Source: Alphaproteobacteria bacterium UBA2964 (GTDB lineage Bacteria > Pseudomonadota > Alphaproteobacteria > MPNO01 > UBA2964). Taken from it: a stretch of DNA of 24,175 nucleotides. The notes below the pieces were generated by a model. That model was given only the letters and a program-made list of their open reading frames with translations. It was not told the DNA's origin and did not search any database. Numbering within the stretch: the stretch's first letter is position 1; each line of letters opens with the position of its first letter. The position numbers and the translations under genes were made by a program. Below are positions 16,533 through 24,175 of this stretch, piece after piece. The stretch lies in NCBI GenBank assembly GCA_002348425.1, contig DEBE01000230.1, forward strand, positions 1 through 24,175. Direction: 5' to 3'.

Positions 16533-18113
16533 TCATGAAAGTTCTTCATTAGAGAGCGCCCGCTCAATCATATCTACAGTCTCCTCAATACCATAAAGTG
16601 AAATAAAGGATCCCATTCGTGGTCCTTGCTCACATCCCAGTAGAGTTTCATAAAGGGCTTTAAACCAATATCGAAGATTTTCAAATCCATTATTTTTCCC
16701 AACTTCATAAACTTGTGTTTGGATTTCTTCGCTACTCGCATCCTGGTTTAATTTTTGAAGTTGTATTGCTAATTCTCCAAGTGCAATTCTCTCCTGTTCA
16801 TTTGGTCTTCTATAAACTTTTTTTGGTTGGACAAAATCCTTATAATAATTAATGGCATACTCAACTAAACTATCAAGTATAGGAGCCGTCTTCGGATTGG
16901 CCGTTGGGGCATAGCGCGTGATAAAACCCCATAGCACCGTTTTTTCGTCTGTATTACATGCAGATACCAAATTAAGAAGTAAGCTAAAGGTGATATGATT
17001 ATTTTCACAAGGCGGCTGACCCGAATGGATATGCCATGCAGGATTCTCTAGTCTTTTGTCATCGGTTTCCACGCGAAACCTCTCCACAAATTTTAAATAA
17101 TCATCAACGTGCCTAGGAATAACATCAAAATATAGACGTTTCGCTTTTCGAGGCGAATTAAACATATAAAGTTGAAGGCTCTCTTGTGGAGCATACCTAA
17201 GCCATTCCTCAACAGTTAGTCCATTACCTCTAGACTTGGAAATCTTCTCTCCATCTTGGTCCAGAAAAAGTTCGTAAGTAAATCCTTCCGGTGCTCTACC
17301 ACCTAGAATTTTACATATTCTGGATGACAGCCGAACAGAATCAATCAAATCTTTACCCGACATTTCATAATCAACAGCAAGTGCAGTCCACCGCATAGCC
17401 CAGTCTGCTTTCCATTGCAATTTACAGTGGCCACCGGTTACCGGCACCTCTAACTTCCCACCTTCATCAAGCTGGAAAGTTATAGTGCCTGCGTCAATAT
17501 CGGTTGCAATGGCTGGTATTTGGAGCACCACGCCGGTATCGGGGCAAATAGGCAGAAATGGACAATATGTGGCTCGACGCTCTGGACCCAATGTTGGCAA
17601 TATCACTTGCGTTACCTCATCGAGATTATTGAGTAATTTTAATAATGTTTCGTCAAATTTTCCATCTTTATAACATGCTGTTGCACTTTGAAATTCATAG
17701 TCGAAACCAAATTGATCTAAAAACTCTCTAAGCCGAGCATTATTGTGGTAACCAAAACTCTCAAATTTACCAAAAGGATCTGGAACAGATGACAAGGGCT
17801 TCCCTAAGTGTTTTTCCAGCATCTCTCTATTGGGAATATTTTGAGGAATACTCCGCAACCCATCCATATCATCGGAAAACGCAAACAGGCGGGAGTTGAG
17901 GCCAGTCAAAGCAGTGAAAGCCGACCTTACCATAGTTGTACGAACAACTTCTCCAAAGGTTCCAATATGAGGTAAACCGGACGGACCATAACCTGTCTCA
18001 AATAATACATAGCCTTTTTCTGGCTTTTGTCCCTCCAAACGATTATTTAATTTTCGAGCCTCATCAAATGGCCAAGCTCGAGCATTTTGGATAAGATGTT
18101 CAACTGAATTCAT
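16533..18113 (-). CDS. lysK: Lysyl-tRNA synthetase, class I
   Basis: Charges tRNA-Lys with lysine. This is the class I enzyme (archaeal and spirochaetal type, also found in a subset of alphaproteobacteria), not class II LysS. The 526 residues start with a Rossmann catalytic domain carrying the HIGH-like motif in SGLPHIGTFGEV and the KMSKS-like GEKISKSRGNG, with EMSGKDLIDS between. A C-terminal alpha-helical anticodon-binding region contains RYAPTANPKTAPILDSLVEY and QVYEVGKNNGFENLRYWF, the latter typical of class I LysRS. The length is normal. The ATG at 18113 has only a weak GGTAAC upstream. The gene has a long structured leader (see the inverted repeat at 18151-18221) separating it from groEL. 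Confidence 0.95.
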   Translation of the reverse strand: MNSVEHLIQNARAWPFDEARKLNNRLEGQKPEKGYVLFETGYGPSGLPHIGTFGEVVRTTMVRSAFTALTGLNSRLFAFSDDMDGLRSIPQNIPNREMLEKHLGKPLSSVPDPFGKFESFGYHNNARLREFLDQFGFDYEFQSATACYKDGKFDETLLKLLNNLDEVTQVILPTLGPERRATYCPFLPICPDTGVVLQIPAIATDIDAGTITFQLDEGGKLEVPVTGGHCKLQWKADWAMRWTALAVDYEMSGKDLIDSVRLSSRICKILGGRAPEGFTYELFLDQDGEKISKSRGNGLTVEEWLRYAPQESLQLYMFNSPRKAKRLYFDVIPRHVDDYLKFVERFRVETDDKRLENPAWHIHSGQPPCENNHITFSLLLNLVSACNTDEKTVLWGFITRYAPTANPKTAPILDSLVEYAINYYKDFVQPKKVYRRPNEQERIALGELAIQLQKLNQDASSEEIQTQVYEVGKNNGFENLRYWFKALYETLLGCEQGPRMGSFISLYGIEETVDMIERALSNEELS

Positions 18114-18145
18114 TTGTTACCAGTTTATTTAGTTGGGTGGCGCAA

Positions 18146-18174
18146 AAATTAGGCTTGAGGACGCTCGACGTCAA
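18146..18174 (-). promoter_or_regulatory. Candidate promoter immediately upstream of lysK
   Basis: Read on the minus strand, TTGACG (complement of 18169-18174) and TAATTT (complement of 18146-18151) are 17 bases apart, about 30 bases ahead of the lysK ATG. The -35 is good; the -10 keeps only the first two and last bases of the consensus. It overlaps the inverted repeat, so a second, upstream promoter (18288-18316) is the alternative. Confidence 0.35.
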
Positions 18175-18221
18175 TGAATAAGCACAATTTATTGTTAGAT
18201 ATAGCTCACAACCCCAAGCCT
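18151..18221 (-). other. Inverted repeat in the lysK leader, possible RNA structure or small RNA
   Basis: On the plus strand AGGCTTGAGG (18151-18160) is nearly the reverse complement of CCCCAAGCCT (18212-18221), nine of ten positions pairing, with a 51-base loop that includes a smaller AATAA/TTATT stem. In the minus-strand RNA the stem is followed by AATTTTTG, so the shape resembles a terminator. The upper arm can also form a short GCCT/AGGC hairpin with 18218-18229. A 13-codon frame (ATG at 18262, stop TGA at 18223-18221) ends exactly at the start of the stem. This could be a leader attenuator or a small RNA of about 140 bases. No known RNA family is recognised. Confidence 0.4.
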
Positions 18222-18287
18222 CAATAGGCCACTCTTACCAAAATTAGTAAATAAATATCCATATCTTAAATAGCCTTTATAGAAGGT

Positions 18288-18316
18288 ATTATAAAAGTTC
18301 ACGCATATCTAAACAA
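18288..18316 (-). promoter_or_regulatory. Candidate sigma-70 promoter for the lysK leader
   Basis: On the minus strand TTGTTT (complement of 18311-18316) and a perfect TATAAT (complement of 18288-18293) are separated by exactly 17 bases. Transcription would begin near 18281, giving lysK a leader of about 168 bases. The -35 box is made from the T-rich tail of the groEL terminator, so the upstream gene's end and this start share sequence. Confidence 0.5.
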
Positions 18317-18342
18317 AAAAGGCCTCGCGTTAGCGAGGCCTT
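18311..18342 (-). terminator. Rho-independent terminator of groESL
   Basis: AAGGCCTCGC (18319-18328) and GCGAGGCCTT (18333-18342) form a perfect 10-bp, GC-rich stem with the 4-base loop GTTA. On the minus strand it is followed by TTTTGTTT. It lies 39 bases past the groEL stop and is the clearest terminator in the window. Confidence 0.93.
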
Positions 18343-18380
18343 CGTTGATAGCCATCAGTTAAATAATGAAGGTATTAACC

Positions 18381-20328
<1,948 letters not shown>

Positions 20329-20376
20329 TTGCGCACTCCAATTAACATTTGATATTAAAGGGGATATTATATTTTG

Positions 20377-20403
20377 TTAGCACTCTCCCCCAAAGAGTGC
20401 TCG
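20377..20403 (-). promoter_or_regulatory. CIRCE element (HrcA operator) of groESL
   Basis: TTAGCACTC at 20377-20385, nine bases (TCCCCCAAA), then GAGTGCTCG at 20395-20403. The consensus is TTAGCACTC-N9-GAGTGCTAA, so one arm is perfect and the other matches at seven of nine. The element begins one base after the -10 box, covering the expected transcription start, as is typical for HrcA repression. hrcA is not in the window. Confidence 0.93.
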
Positions 20404-20404
20404 T

Positions 20405-20433
20405 TATATAGGTATGACCAAAAGGGCTGTCAA
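20405..20433 (-). promoter_or_regulatory. Sigma-70 promoter of groESL
   Basis: Read on the minus strand, TTGACA (complement of 20428-20433) is a perfect -35 box, followed after exactly 17 bases by TATATA (complement of 20405-20410) as the -10 box. The CIRCE operator is directly downstream. This is a vegetative promoter rather than the sigma-32 type, so heat control would rest on HrcA. Confidence 0.85.
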
Positions 20434-20541
20434 GAATTTCAAACTAAAAAATTAAATTTTTTTCGGTAAAATATAAAACATTCAATTTTTGAGAGAATTT
20501 TCTTGCTCTGATCAGAAGTAGTAATATTTAGTAAAGTATCA

Positions 20542-21600
20542 ATGTTGAGTCAAAAATATACATCAACTTTCATGGCAAATAACCATTTTGTACAAAAACA
20601 CTCAAAGCTTGTTGGGTTCTGGCTGATGAGTTGCTGTCTAATGGTGGGATTCATGATTCTCCTCGGAGGCGCAACCAGATTAACAGAAAGTGGTTTATCA
20701 ATTGTTGATTGGAAACCTTTTACTGGCCTTCTTCCGCCCACTAATCAAAATGATTGGAATGCTCTATTTTCTGCCTATAGAACTAGTCCCGAATTTTTAA
20801 AAATTAATTTTTGGATGAATGTTGAAGATTTTAAATCTATTTATTGGCTTGAATATTTACATCGTCTTTGGGGTAGGCTCATTGGTGTAGTTTTCTTACT
20901 TCCATTTATCTATTTTTTGATACGCAGAAAAATTGGAATAAACCTTTCGTGGAAGTTAGGCGGTATATTTTTATTGATCTGCCTTCAGGGTTTACTCGGT
21001 TGGTATATGGTCAAAAGTGGATTAATTGACGAGCCTTATGTAAGCCAATACCGATTAGCAGCTCACCTTGGTCTCGCTTTTATTATTTTTGGCTTATTGT
21101 TCTGGTATTCCTTAAAATGCTTGGGCCAAAAGCGACATAGGTTCAAGGAGAGATGGTTGCATGTTAGCGCTTTCACAATTCTCTCTTGCATCTTTATTAC
21201 GATCATTTGGGGAGCATTTGTAGCTGGCTTAGACGCGGGTCTAACTTATAATACCTTTCCATTTATGGACGGCAATATAGTTCCTAAAGACCTTTTAAAT
21301 TTATCACCTTGGTGGATTAATTTTTTTGAAAATACTGCTGCGGTACAATTTACTCACCGCTACACCGCCGTTGGAACGGTTATATTTACGATTCTATTTT
21401 TCATATTCTCACTAAGAACATCCATAAACACTGCAACCTCACGTTCGATCAAAATTCTTGTAATTTTAGCAGTTGGTCAAATGGCATTAGGCGTTGGGAC
21501 TTTATTATTTGAAGTGGCAATGCCGCTTGGTTTATTTCATCAGTTTGGTGCACTTGCACTTTTTACATCATCAATTTGGGTCCTTTACCACCTGCGATAA
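20542..21600 (+). CDS. ctaA: Heme A synthase (COX15/CtaA family)
   Basis: Oxidises heme O to heme A for cytochrome c oxidase, in the inner membrane. The 352 residues hold about eight hydrophobic helices and the four family histidines in YLHRLWGR, AAHLGLAF, FTHRYTAV and FHQFGALAL. The first helix carries the signature LGGATRLTESGLSIVDWKP, and WGAFVAGLDAGLTYNTFP is another landmark. The length is usual for the alphaproteobacterial form. The start is 20542 or the in-frame ATG at 20572; neither has a strong ribosome site. The 108 bases ahead of it, back to the groESL promoter, are AT-rich. No other cytochrome-oxidase genes are nearby. Confidence 0.95.
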   Translation: MLSQKYTSTFMANNHFVQKHSKLVGFWLMSCCLMVGFMILLGGATRLTESGLSIVDWKPFTGLLPPTNQNDWNALFSAYRTSPEFLKINFWMNVEDFKSIYWLEYLHRLWGRLIGVVFLLPFIYFLIRRKIGINLSWKLGGIFLLICLQGLLGWYMVKSGLIDEPYVSQYRLAAHLGLAFIIFGLLFWYSLKCLGQKRHRFKERWLHVSAFTILSCIFITIIWGAFVAGLDAGLTYNTFPFMDGNIVPKDLLNLSPWWINFFENTAAVQFTHRYTAVGTVIFTILFFIFSLRTSINTATSRSIKILVILAVGQMALGVGTLLFEVAMPLGLFHQFGALALFTSSIWVLYHLR

Positions 21601-21635
21601 TAAAACATTATATAAGTTACACGTTCCCATTGTAT

Positions 21636-21653
21636 TAGGTTTGCAACAACCTA
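21636..21653 (+). terminator. Weak hairpin after ctaA
   Basis: TAGGTT (21636-21641) and AACCTA (21648-21653) make a six-base stem with a six-base loop, 36 bases after the ctaA stop. It is followed only by TCCTCTT, not a run of T, so its termination value is uncertain. Confidence 0.3.
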
Positions 21654-21658
21654 TCCTC

Positions 21659-21687
21659 TTGACGAAGTTAAAATACAAATGTAGTAA
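21659..21687 (+). promoter_or_regulatory. Candidate promoter of metZ
   Basis: TTGACG at 21659-21664 and TAGTAA at 21682-21687 are 17 bases apart. The predicted transcription start near 21694 falls right at the beginning of the SAM-II aptamer, which supports the assignment despite the imperfect -10 box. Confidence 0.5.
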
Positions 21688-21692
21688 CGCGA

Positions 21693-21750
21693 TCTGTGGT
21701 GATTTGAGCCCGACTGGCTTGCGGCCACTTAAAAAAAATCGCTAAAAGGT
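21693..21750 (+). promoter_or_regulatory. SAM-II riboswitch (SAM-alpha) upstream of metZ
   Basis: The stretch contains the hallmarks of the alphaproteobacterial SAM-II aptamer: GTGGTGATTTG at 21696-21706, a small GCC/GGC hairpin in the first loop, CTTGCGGCCAC at 21718-21728 closing P1 (GTGG with CCAC), an A-rich linker, and GCTAAAAGG at 21741-21749, whose GC and AA pair with TTGC to make the H-type pseudoknot. It binds S-adenosylmethionine to lower methionine-gene expression. Its position in front of metZ is a standard one for this class. Confidence 0.92.
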
Positions 21751-21765
21751 CGGCGTCTATCAATG

Positions 21766-21793
21766 CCCTGGCCTTGTTGGTCGGGGTTTTTTT
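21766..21793 (+). terminator. Intrinsic terminator between the SAM-II aptamer and metZ
   Basis: CCCTGGCC (21766-21773), loop TTGTT, and GGTCGGGG (21779-21786) form an eight-base-pair stem including two G-U pairs, followed at once by seven T. It is 53 bases ahead of the metZ start, so it must be read through for metZ to be expressed, consistent with riboswitch-controlled termination. Confidence 0.85.
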
Positions 21794-21845
21794 ATTCGAT
21801 GCTTTGACTGCTGAAATAAAATGGATAGAGCGGGAGGAAATAAAT

Positions 21846-23039
21846 ATGGCAAATAAATTAAACGAGCAAAATTGGCGACCCAAAACCCAAATGGTGCGTG
21901 GCGGCACTCAACGCTCAATGTTTGATGAAACTAGTGAAGCAATATTCATGACTTCAGGTTTTATCTATAATAGAGCGGAAGATGCAGAAGCTGCGTTTAA
22001 AAACGAAGTAGATCGCTTCATATATTCGCGATACGGGAATCCCACAAATGAAATGTTTCAGGACCGCCTTAGCCTATTGGAGGGTGCCGAGGCATGTCGA
22101 GCTACAGCAAGCGGTATGGCCGCAGTATTTGCCTCCTTAGCTTGTCAAGTTAACGCCGGAGATCGCGTTGTGGGGTCTAGAGCCTTATTTGGCTCTTGCC
22201 AATTCATCCTAACGGAAATTCTTCCACGTTTTGGTGTTGAGGTTGAGATCGTTGATGGTGCAAGTATCGATCAGTGGTCAAAGGCTCTAAGTAAACCAAC
22301 GAAAGCCGTCTTTTTTGAAACTCCATCCAATCCTGGTCTCGAAATTATAGACATAGCCGCAGTTTGCAAAATAGCACACGAGGCAGGCGCCCTAGTCATA
22401 GTGGATAATGTTTTTGCTACACCTGTTTTACAACACCCATTGAAATTGGGAGCAGATATCGTTGTATATTCAACGACCAAACACATTGACGGACAGGGTC
22501 GTACTATGGGCGGTGCCATTCTTGGGTCAAAAGAATGGATAAATAATGTGTTAAGTCCCTTCTACCGGCATACTGGGCCTTCGATGAGTCCATTTAATGG
22601 ATGGCTGCTTTTAAAAGGTTTGGAAACACTTGAAATGCGGGTAAAAACGCACTGCCAGAATGCGTTAGATATCGCCGAGTTTTTGGTCAAACACAAAACA
22701 CCTACAAAAGTTCTTTATCCCGGACTAAACTCTCACCCTCAGTATGATTTAGCGACAGCACAGATGTCTGATTTCGGAACGGTGGTGTGTATAGATTTAG
22801 ACGGACAAAAGAGTAATGCTTTTCGTTTTATGAATGCTTTACAATTAATAGATATTTCCAACAACCTTGGTGATTCAAAAAGCCTTACTACCCACCCTGC
22901 TACGACAACACACCAGAGAATATCTGAAGATGAAAGATCTAAATTAGGGATAACCGATGGTTTTGTGCGTCTTTCGATTGGGTTAGAGGATGTAGAGGAC
23001 TTAAAAGAAGATATCGCCCAAGCTCTGGAAAAAGTATAA
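21846..23039 (+). CDS. metZ: O-succinylhomoserine sulfhydrylase
   Basis: PLP enzyme of the Cys/Met-metabolism family that makes homocysteine from an O-acylhomoserine and sulfide, bypassing cystathionine. The 397 residues show SRYGNPTNEMFQDRLSLLEG, ATASGMAAVFASLACQVNAGD, the FFETPSNPGLEIIDI strand and IVDNVFATPVLQ, the PLP lysine in VYSTTKHIDGQG, and the C-terminal NLGDSKSLTTHPATTTHQ. The start is the ATG at 21846 with GGAGG (21833-21837) eight bases upstream. The frame is open to 21774, but that stretch would overlap the terminator. MetZ rather than MetB or MetY is chosen from overall sequence pattern and the SAM-II context. apaG follows after 65 bases. Confidence 0.93.
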   Translation: MANKLNEQNWRPKTQMVRGGTQRSMFDETSEAIFMTSGFIYNRAEDAEAAFKNEVDRFIYSRYGNPTNEMFQDRLSLLEGAEACRATASGMAAVFASLACQVNAGDRVVGSRALFGSCQFILTEILPRFGVEVEIVDGASIDQWSKALSKPTKAVFFETPSNPGLEIIDIAAVCKIAHEAGALVIVDNVFATPVLQHPLKLGADIVVYSTTKHIDGQGRTMGGAILGSKEWINNVLSPFYRHTGPSMSPFNGWLLLKGLETLEMRVKTHCQNALDIAEFLVKHKTPTKVLYPGLNSHPQYDLATAQMSDFGTVVCIDLDGQKSNAFRFMNALQLIDISNNLGDSKSLTTHPATTTHQRISEDERSKLGITDGFVRLSIGLEDVEDLKEDIAQALEKV

Positions 23040-23104
23040 CCGAACACTTAAATTAAAACTATTTTTTTTAAACAAACGAGCTTAAGAGCGTCATAGGAAG
23101 TAAA

Positions 23105-23497
23105 ATGTATGAAGCAATAACGAGGAGTATTAGTGTCTCTGTCGAACCAATTTTTTTAGAAGACCAGTCCTCGCCAGACGAGGATCATTATGTCTGGGCT
23201 TACCAGGTTAAAATAAAAAATAAGGGTTTGGAGCCCGTTCAGCTTTTAAACCGACATTGGCGTATAACGGATGCCCGTGGCCAGTTACAGGAGGTTAAAG
23301 GTGAAGGGGTTGTTGGCGAACAGCCAATGTTAAAACCCGGGGAAGCATTTGAGTATACAAGTGGTACACCGCTTGCTACCCCATCCGGAATTATGTTTGG
23401 TTCCTATGAAATGGCAACTAAAACCGGCGAAAGATTCGATATAGAAATACCAGCTTTTTCCCTTGATAGTCCCTATCAAGCCAGACAGCTAAACTAA
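23105..23497 (+). CDS. apaG: ApaG (Co2+/Mg2+ efflux-associated, DUF525) protein
   Basis: A 130-residue protein of the ApaG family, a fibronectin-III-like beta sandwich with no settled biochemical role (named from the E. coli apaGH operon). The landmarks are [12 protein letters not shown], the conserved [37 protein letters not shown], and a final MFGSYEM segment. The length is normal. AGGAAG lies six bases ahead of the ATG. It comes after metZ and before folE on the same strand. apaH is not present here. Confidence 0.95.
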   Translation: MYEAITRSISVSVEPIFLEDQSSPDEDHYVWAYQVKIKNKGLEPVQLLNRHWRITDARGQLQEVKGEGVVGEQPMLKPGEAFEYTSGTPLATPSGIMFGSYEMATKTGERFDIEIPAFSLDSPYQARQLN

Positions 23498-23556
23498 TTG
23501 AATGCCAATTTTTTGCCAATGGGATAAAAAAAATTAATGGCAGGAGGTTATCAGTT

Positions 23557-24171
23557 ATGGATCAATTAAAACGCGTTATTGTTAGTAGCCCTAACGAGGT
23601 TACAGATCAACCCACTAAAGAGGATGCTGAAGAAGCGGTTCGCACGCTCCTGCTATGGGCTGGTGACGATCCTGACCGTGAAGGTCTTTTGGATACTCCG
23701 ACGAGAGTTGTGAATGCTTACGGAGAGTTCTTTAGTGGCTACGAGACAGACCCCACTGAAATGTTGTCGCGTACCTTTGAAGAAGTCAGTGGTTACAATG
23801 ATATTGTTCTATTGCGTGATATAACTTTTCAGTCCCATTGCGAGCATCATATGGTACCTATTGTAGGGACTGCGGATGTGGCATACCTGCCCGCTAGAAA
23901 AGTTGTAGGTATTAGTAAATTAGCTCGCGTCGTGGATGCTTATGCTCGACGGTTGCAAACCCAGGAAACCATGACCGCTCAAATTGCCGAGTGCATTGAA
24001 AAGTCCCTTAAACCTAGGGGTGTAGCTGTTATCATCAAAGCTCAACACCAGTGCATGACAACGCGTGGTGTTAAAAAACCAAACGTCGAAATGATTACCA
24101 GAACTTTCACAGGGTCGTTTTATGATGATGTCAATATGGAACGCCGCCTTATGGAACTCATTAATTCGTAG
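23557..24171 (+). CDS. folE: GTP cyclohydrolase I
   Basis: Opens GTP to 7,8-dihydroneopterin triphosphate, the first step of folate synthesis. The 204 residues have the family signature with zinc ligands: the Cys and His in [14 protein letters not shown], and the second Cys in [14 protein letters not shown]. Also seen are [15 protein letters not shown] and [22 protein letters not shown]. The length is normal and the stop is inside the window, four bases from the edge. AGGAGG is located nine bases before the ATG, one of the best ribosome sites here. It may share a transcript with apaG across a 59-base gap. Confidence 0.97.
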   Translation: MDQLKRVIVSSPNEVTDQPTKEDAEEAVRTLLLWAGDDPDREGLLDTPTRVVNAYGEFFSGYETDPTEMLSRTFEEVSGYNDIVLLRDITFQSHCEHHMVPIVGTADVAYLPARKVVGISKLARVVDAYARRLQTQETMTAQIAECIEKSLKPRGVAVIIKAQHQCMTTRGVKKPNVEMITRTFTGSFYDDVNMERRLMELINS

Positions 24172-24175
24172 GTAA

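Noticed and set aside
20507..20516. Perfect 10-base palindrome TCTGATCAGA ahead of ctaA as an operator
   Set aside because: Short palindromes arise by chance in a region of this size, and I know of no matching regulator site.
21774..21845. N-terminal extension of MetZ from the start codon at 21774
   Set aside because: It overlaps the terminator hairpin and has no ribosome site, whereas GGAGG precedes the ATG at 21846.

Overview
The window is a compact, AT-rich stretch of bacterial chromosome that looks like an alphaproteobacterium close to Rhodospirillales or low-GC marine relatives. This is inferred from several features together: a class I lysyl-tRNA synthetase, metZ behind a SAM-II riboswitch, CIRCE-controlled groESL, a DUF2889 gene next to a zinc-ligand DnaJ-like gene, a CtaA-type heme A synthase, and the aroK-aroB-CorC order. 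No insertion sequence, prophage, CRISPR array, tRNA or rRNA was seen. Nearly every gene is chromosomal housekeeping, and no gene-free stretch exceeds about 270 bases.

Layout. Bases 2-1648 hold the C-terminal part of secA, running in from the left edge. Converging on it is a minus-strand cluster (5820 down to 1680): a 45-codon membrane-anchored small protein, a 616-residue exported protein of unknown function, a XerD-like recombinase with an unusual Lys-rich insertion, and accA. Diverging from it is a plus-strand run (6039-10317): aroK, aroB, a CorC/HlyC-type CBS protein, a DUF2889 protein and a DnaJ-domain protein. A minus-strand group follows (14259 down to 10356): class 2 pyrD, a TIGR01459-like HAD phosphatase, a TetA-like MFS exporter and rpmB. 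Then sufE and two overlapping paralogous methyltransferases lie on the plus strand (14402-16524), converging on lysK (minus). Next come groEL and groES (minus) with a strong terminator, a near-consensus promoter and a CIRCE operator. The right end is plus strand: ctaA, SAM-II riboswitch plus terminator, metZ, apaG and folE.

The genes cover protein export (secA), fatty-acid synthesis (accA), the shikimate pathway (aroK, aroB), pyrimidine synthesis (pyrD), Fe-S assembly (sufE), translation (rpmB, lysK), protein folding (groESL), heme A for cytochrome oxidase (ctaA), methionine synthesis (metZ) and folate synthesis (folE). Best-supported regulation: TTGACA-N17-TATATA plus CIRCE ahead of groES, and a SAM-II aptamer followed by a terminator whose 3' arm is duplicated just after the aptamer, which suggests a terminator/antiterminator switch.

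Less ordinary points: the 45-codon ORF overlapping the orphan exported protein; the XerD insertion and possible AUU start; a Cys where class 2 dihydroorotate dehydrogenases normally have the catalytic Ser; the overlapping methyltransferase pair; and a structured leader upstream of lysK. No clearly new multi-gene system was found. All identifications come from reading motifs, not from database searches.
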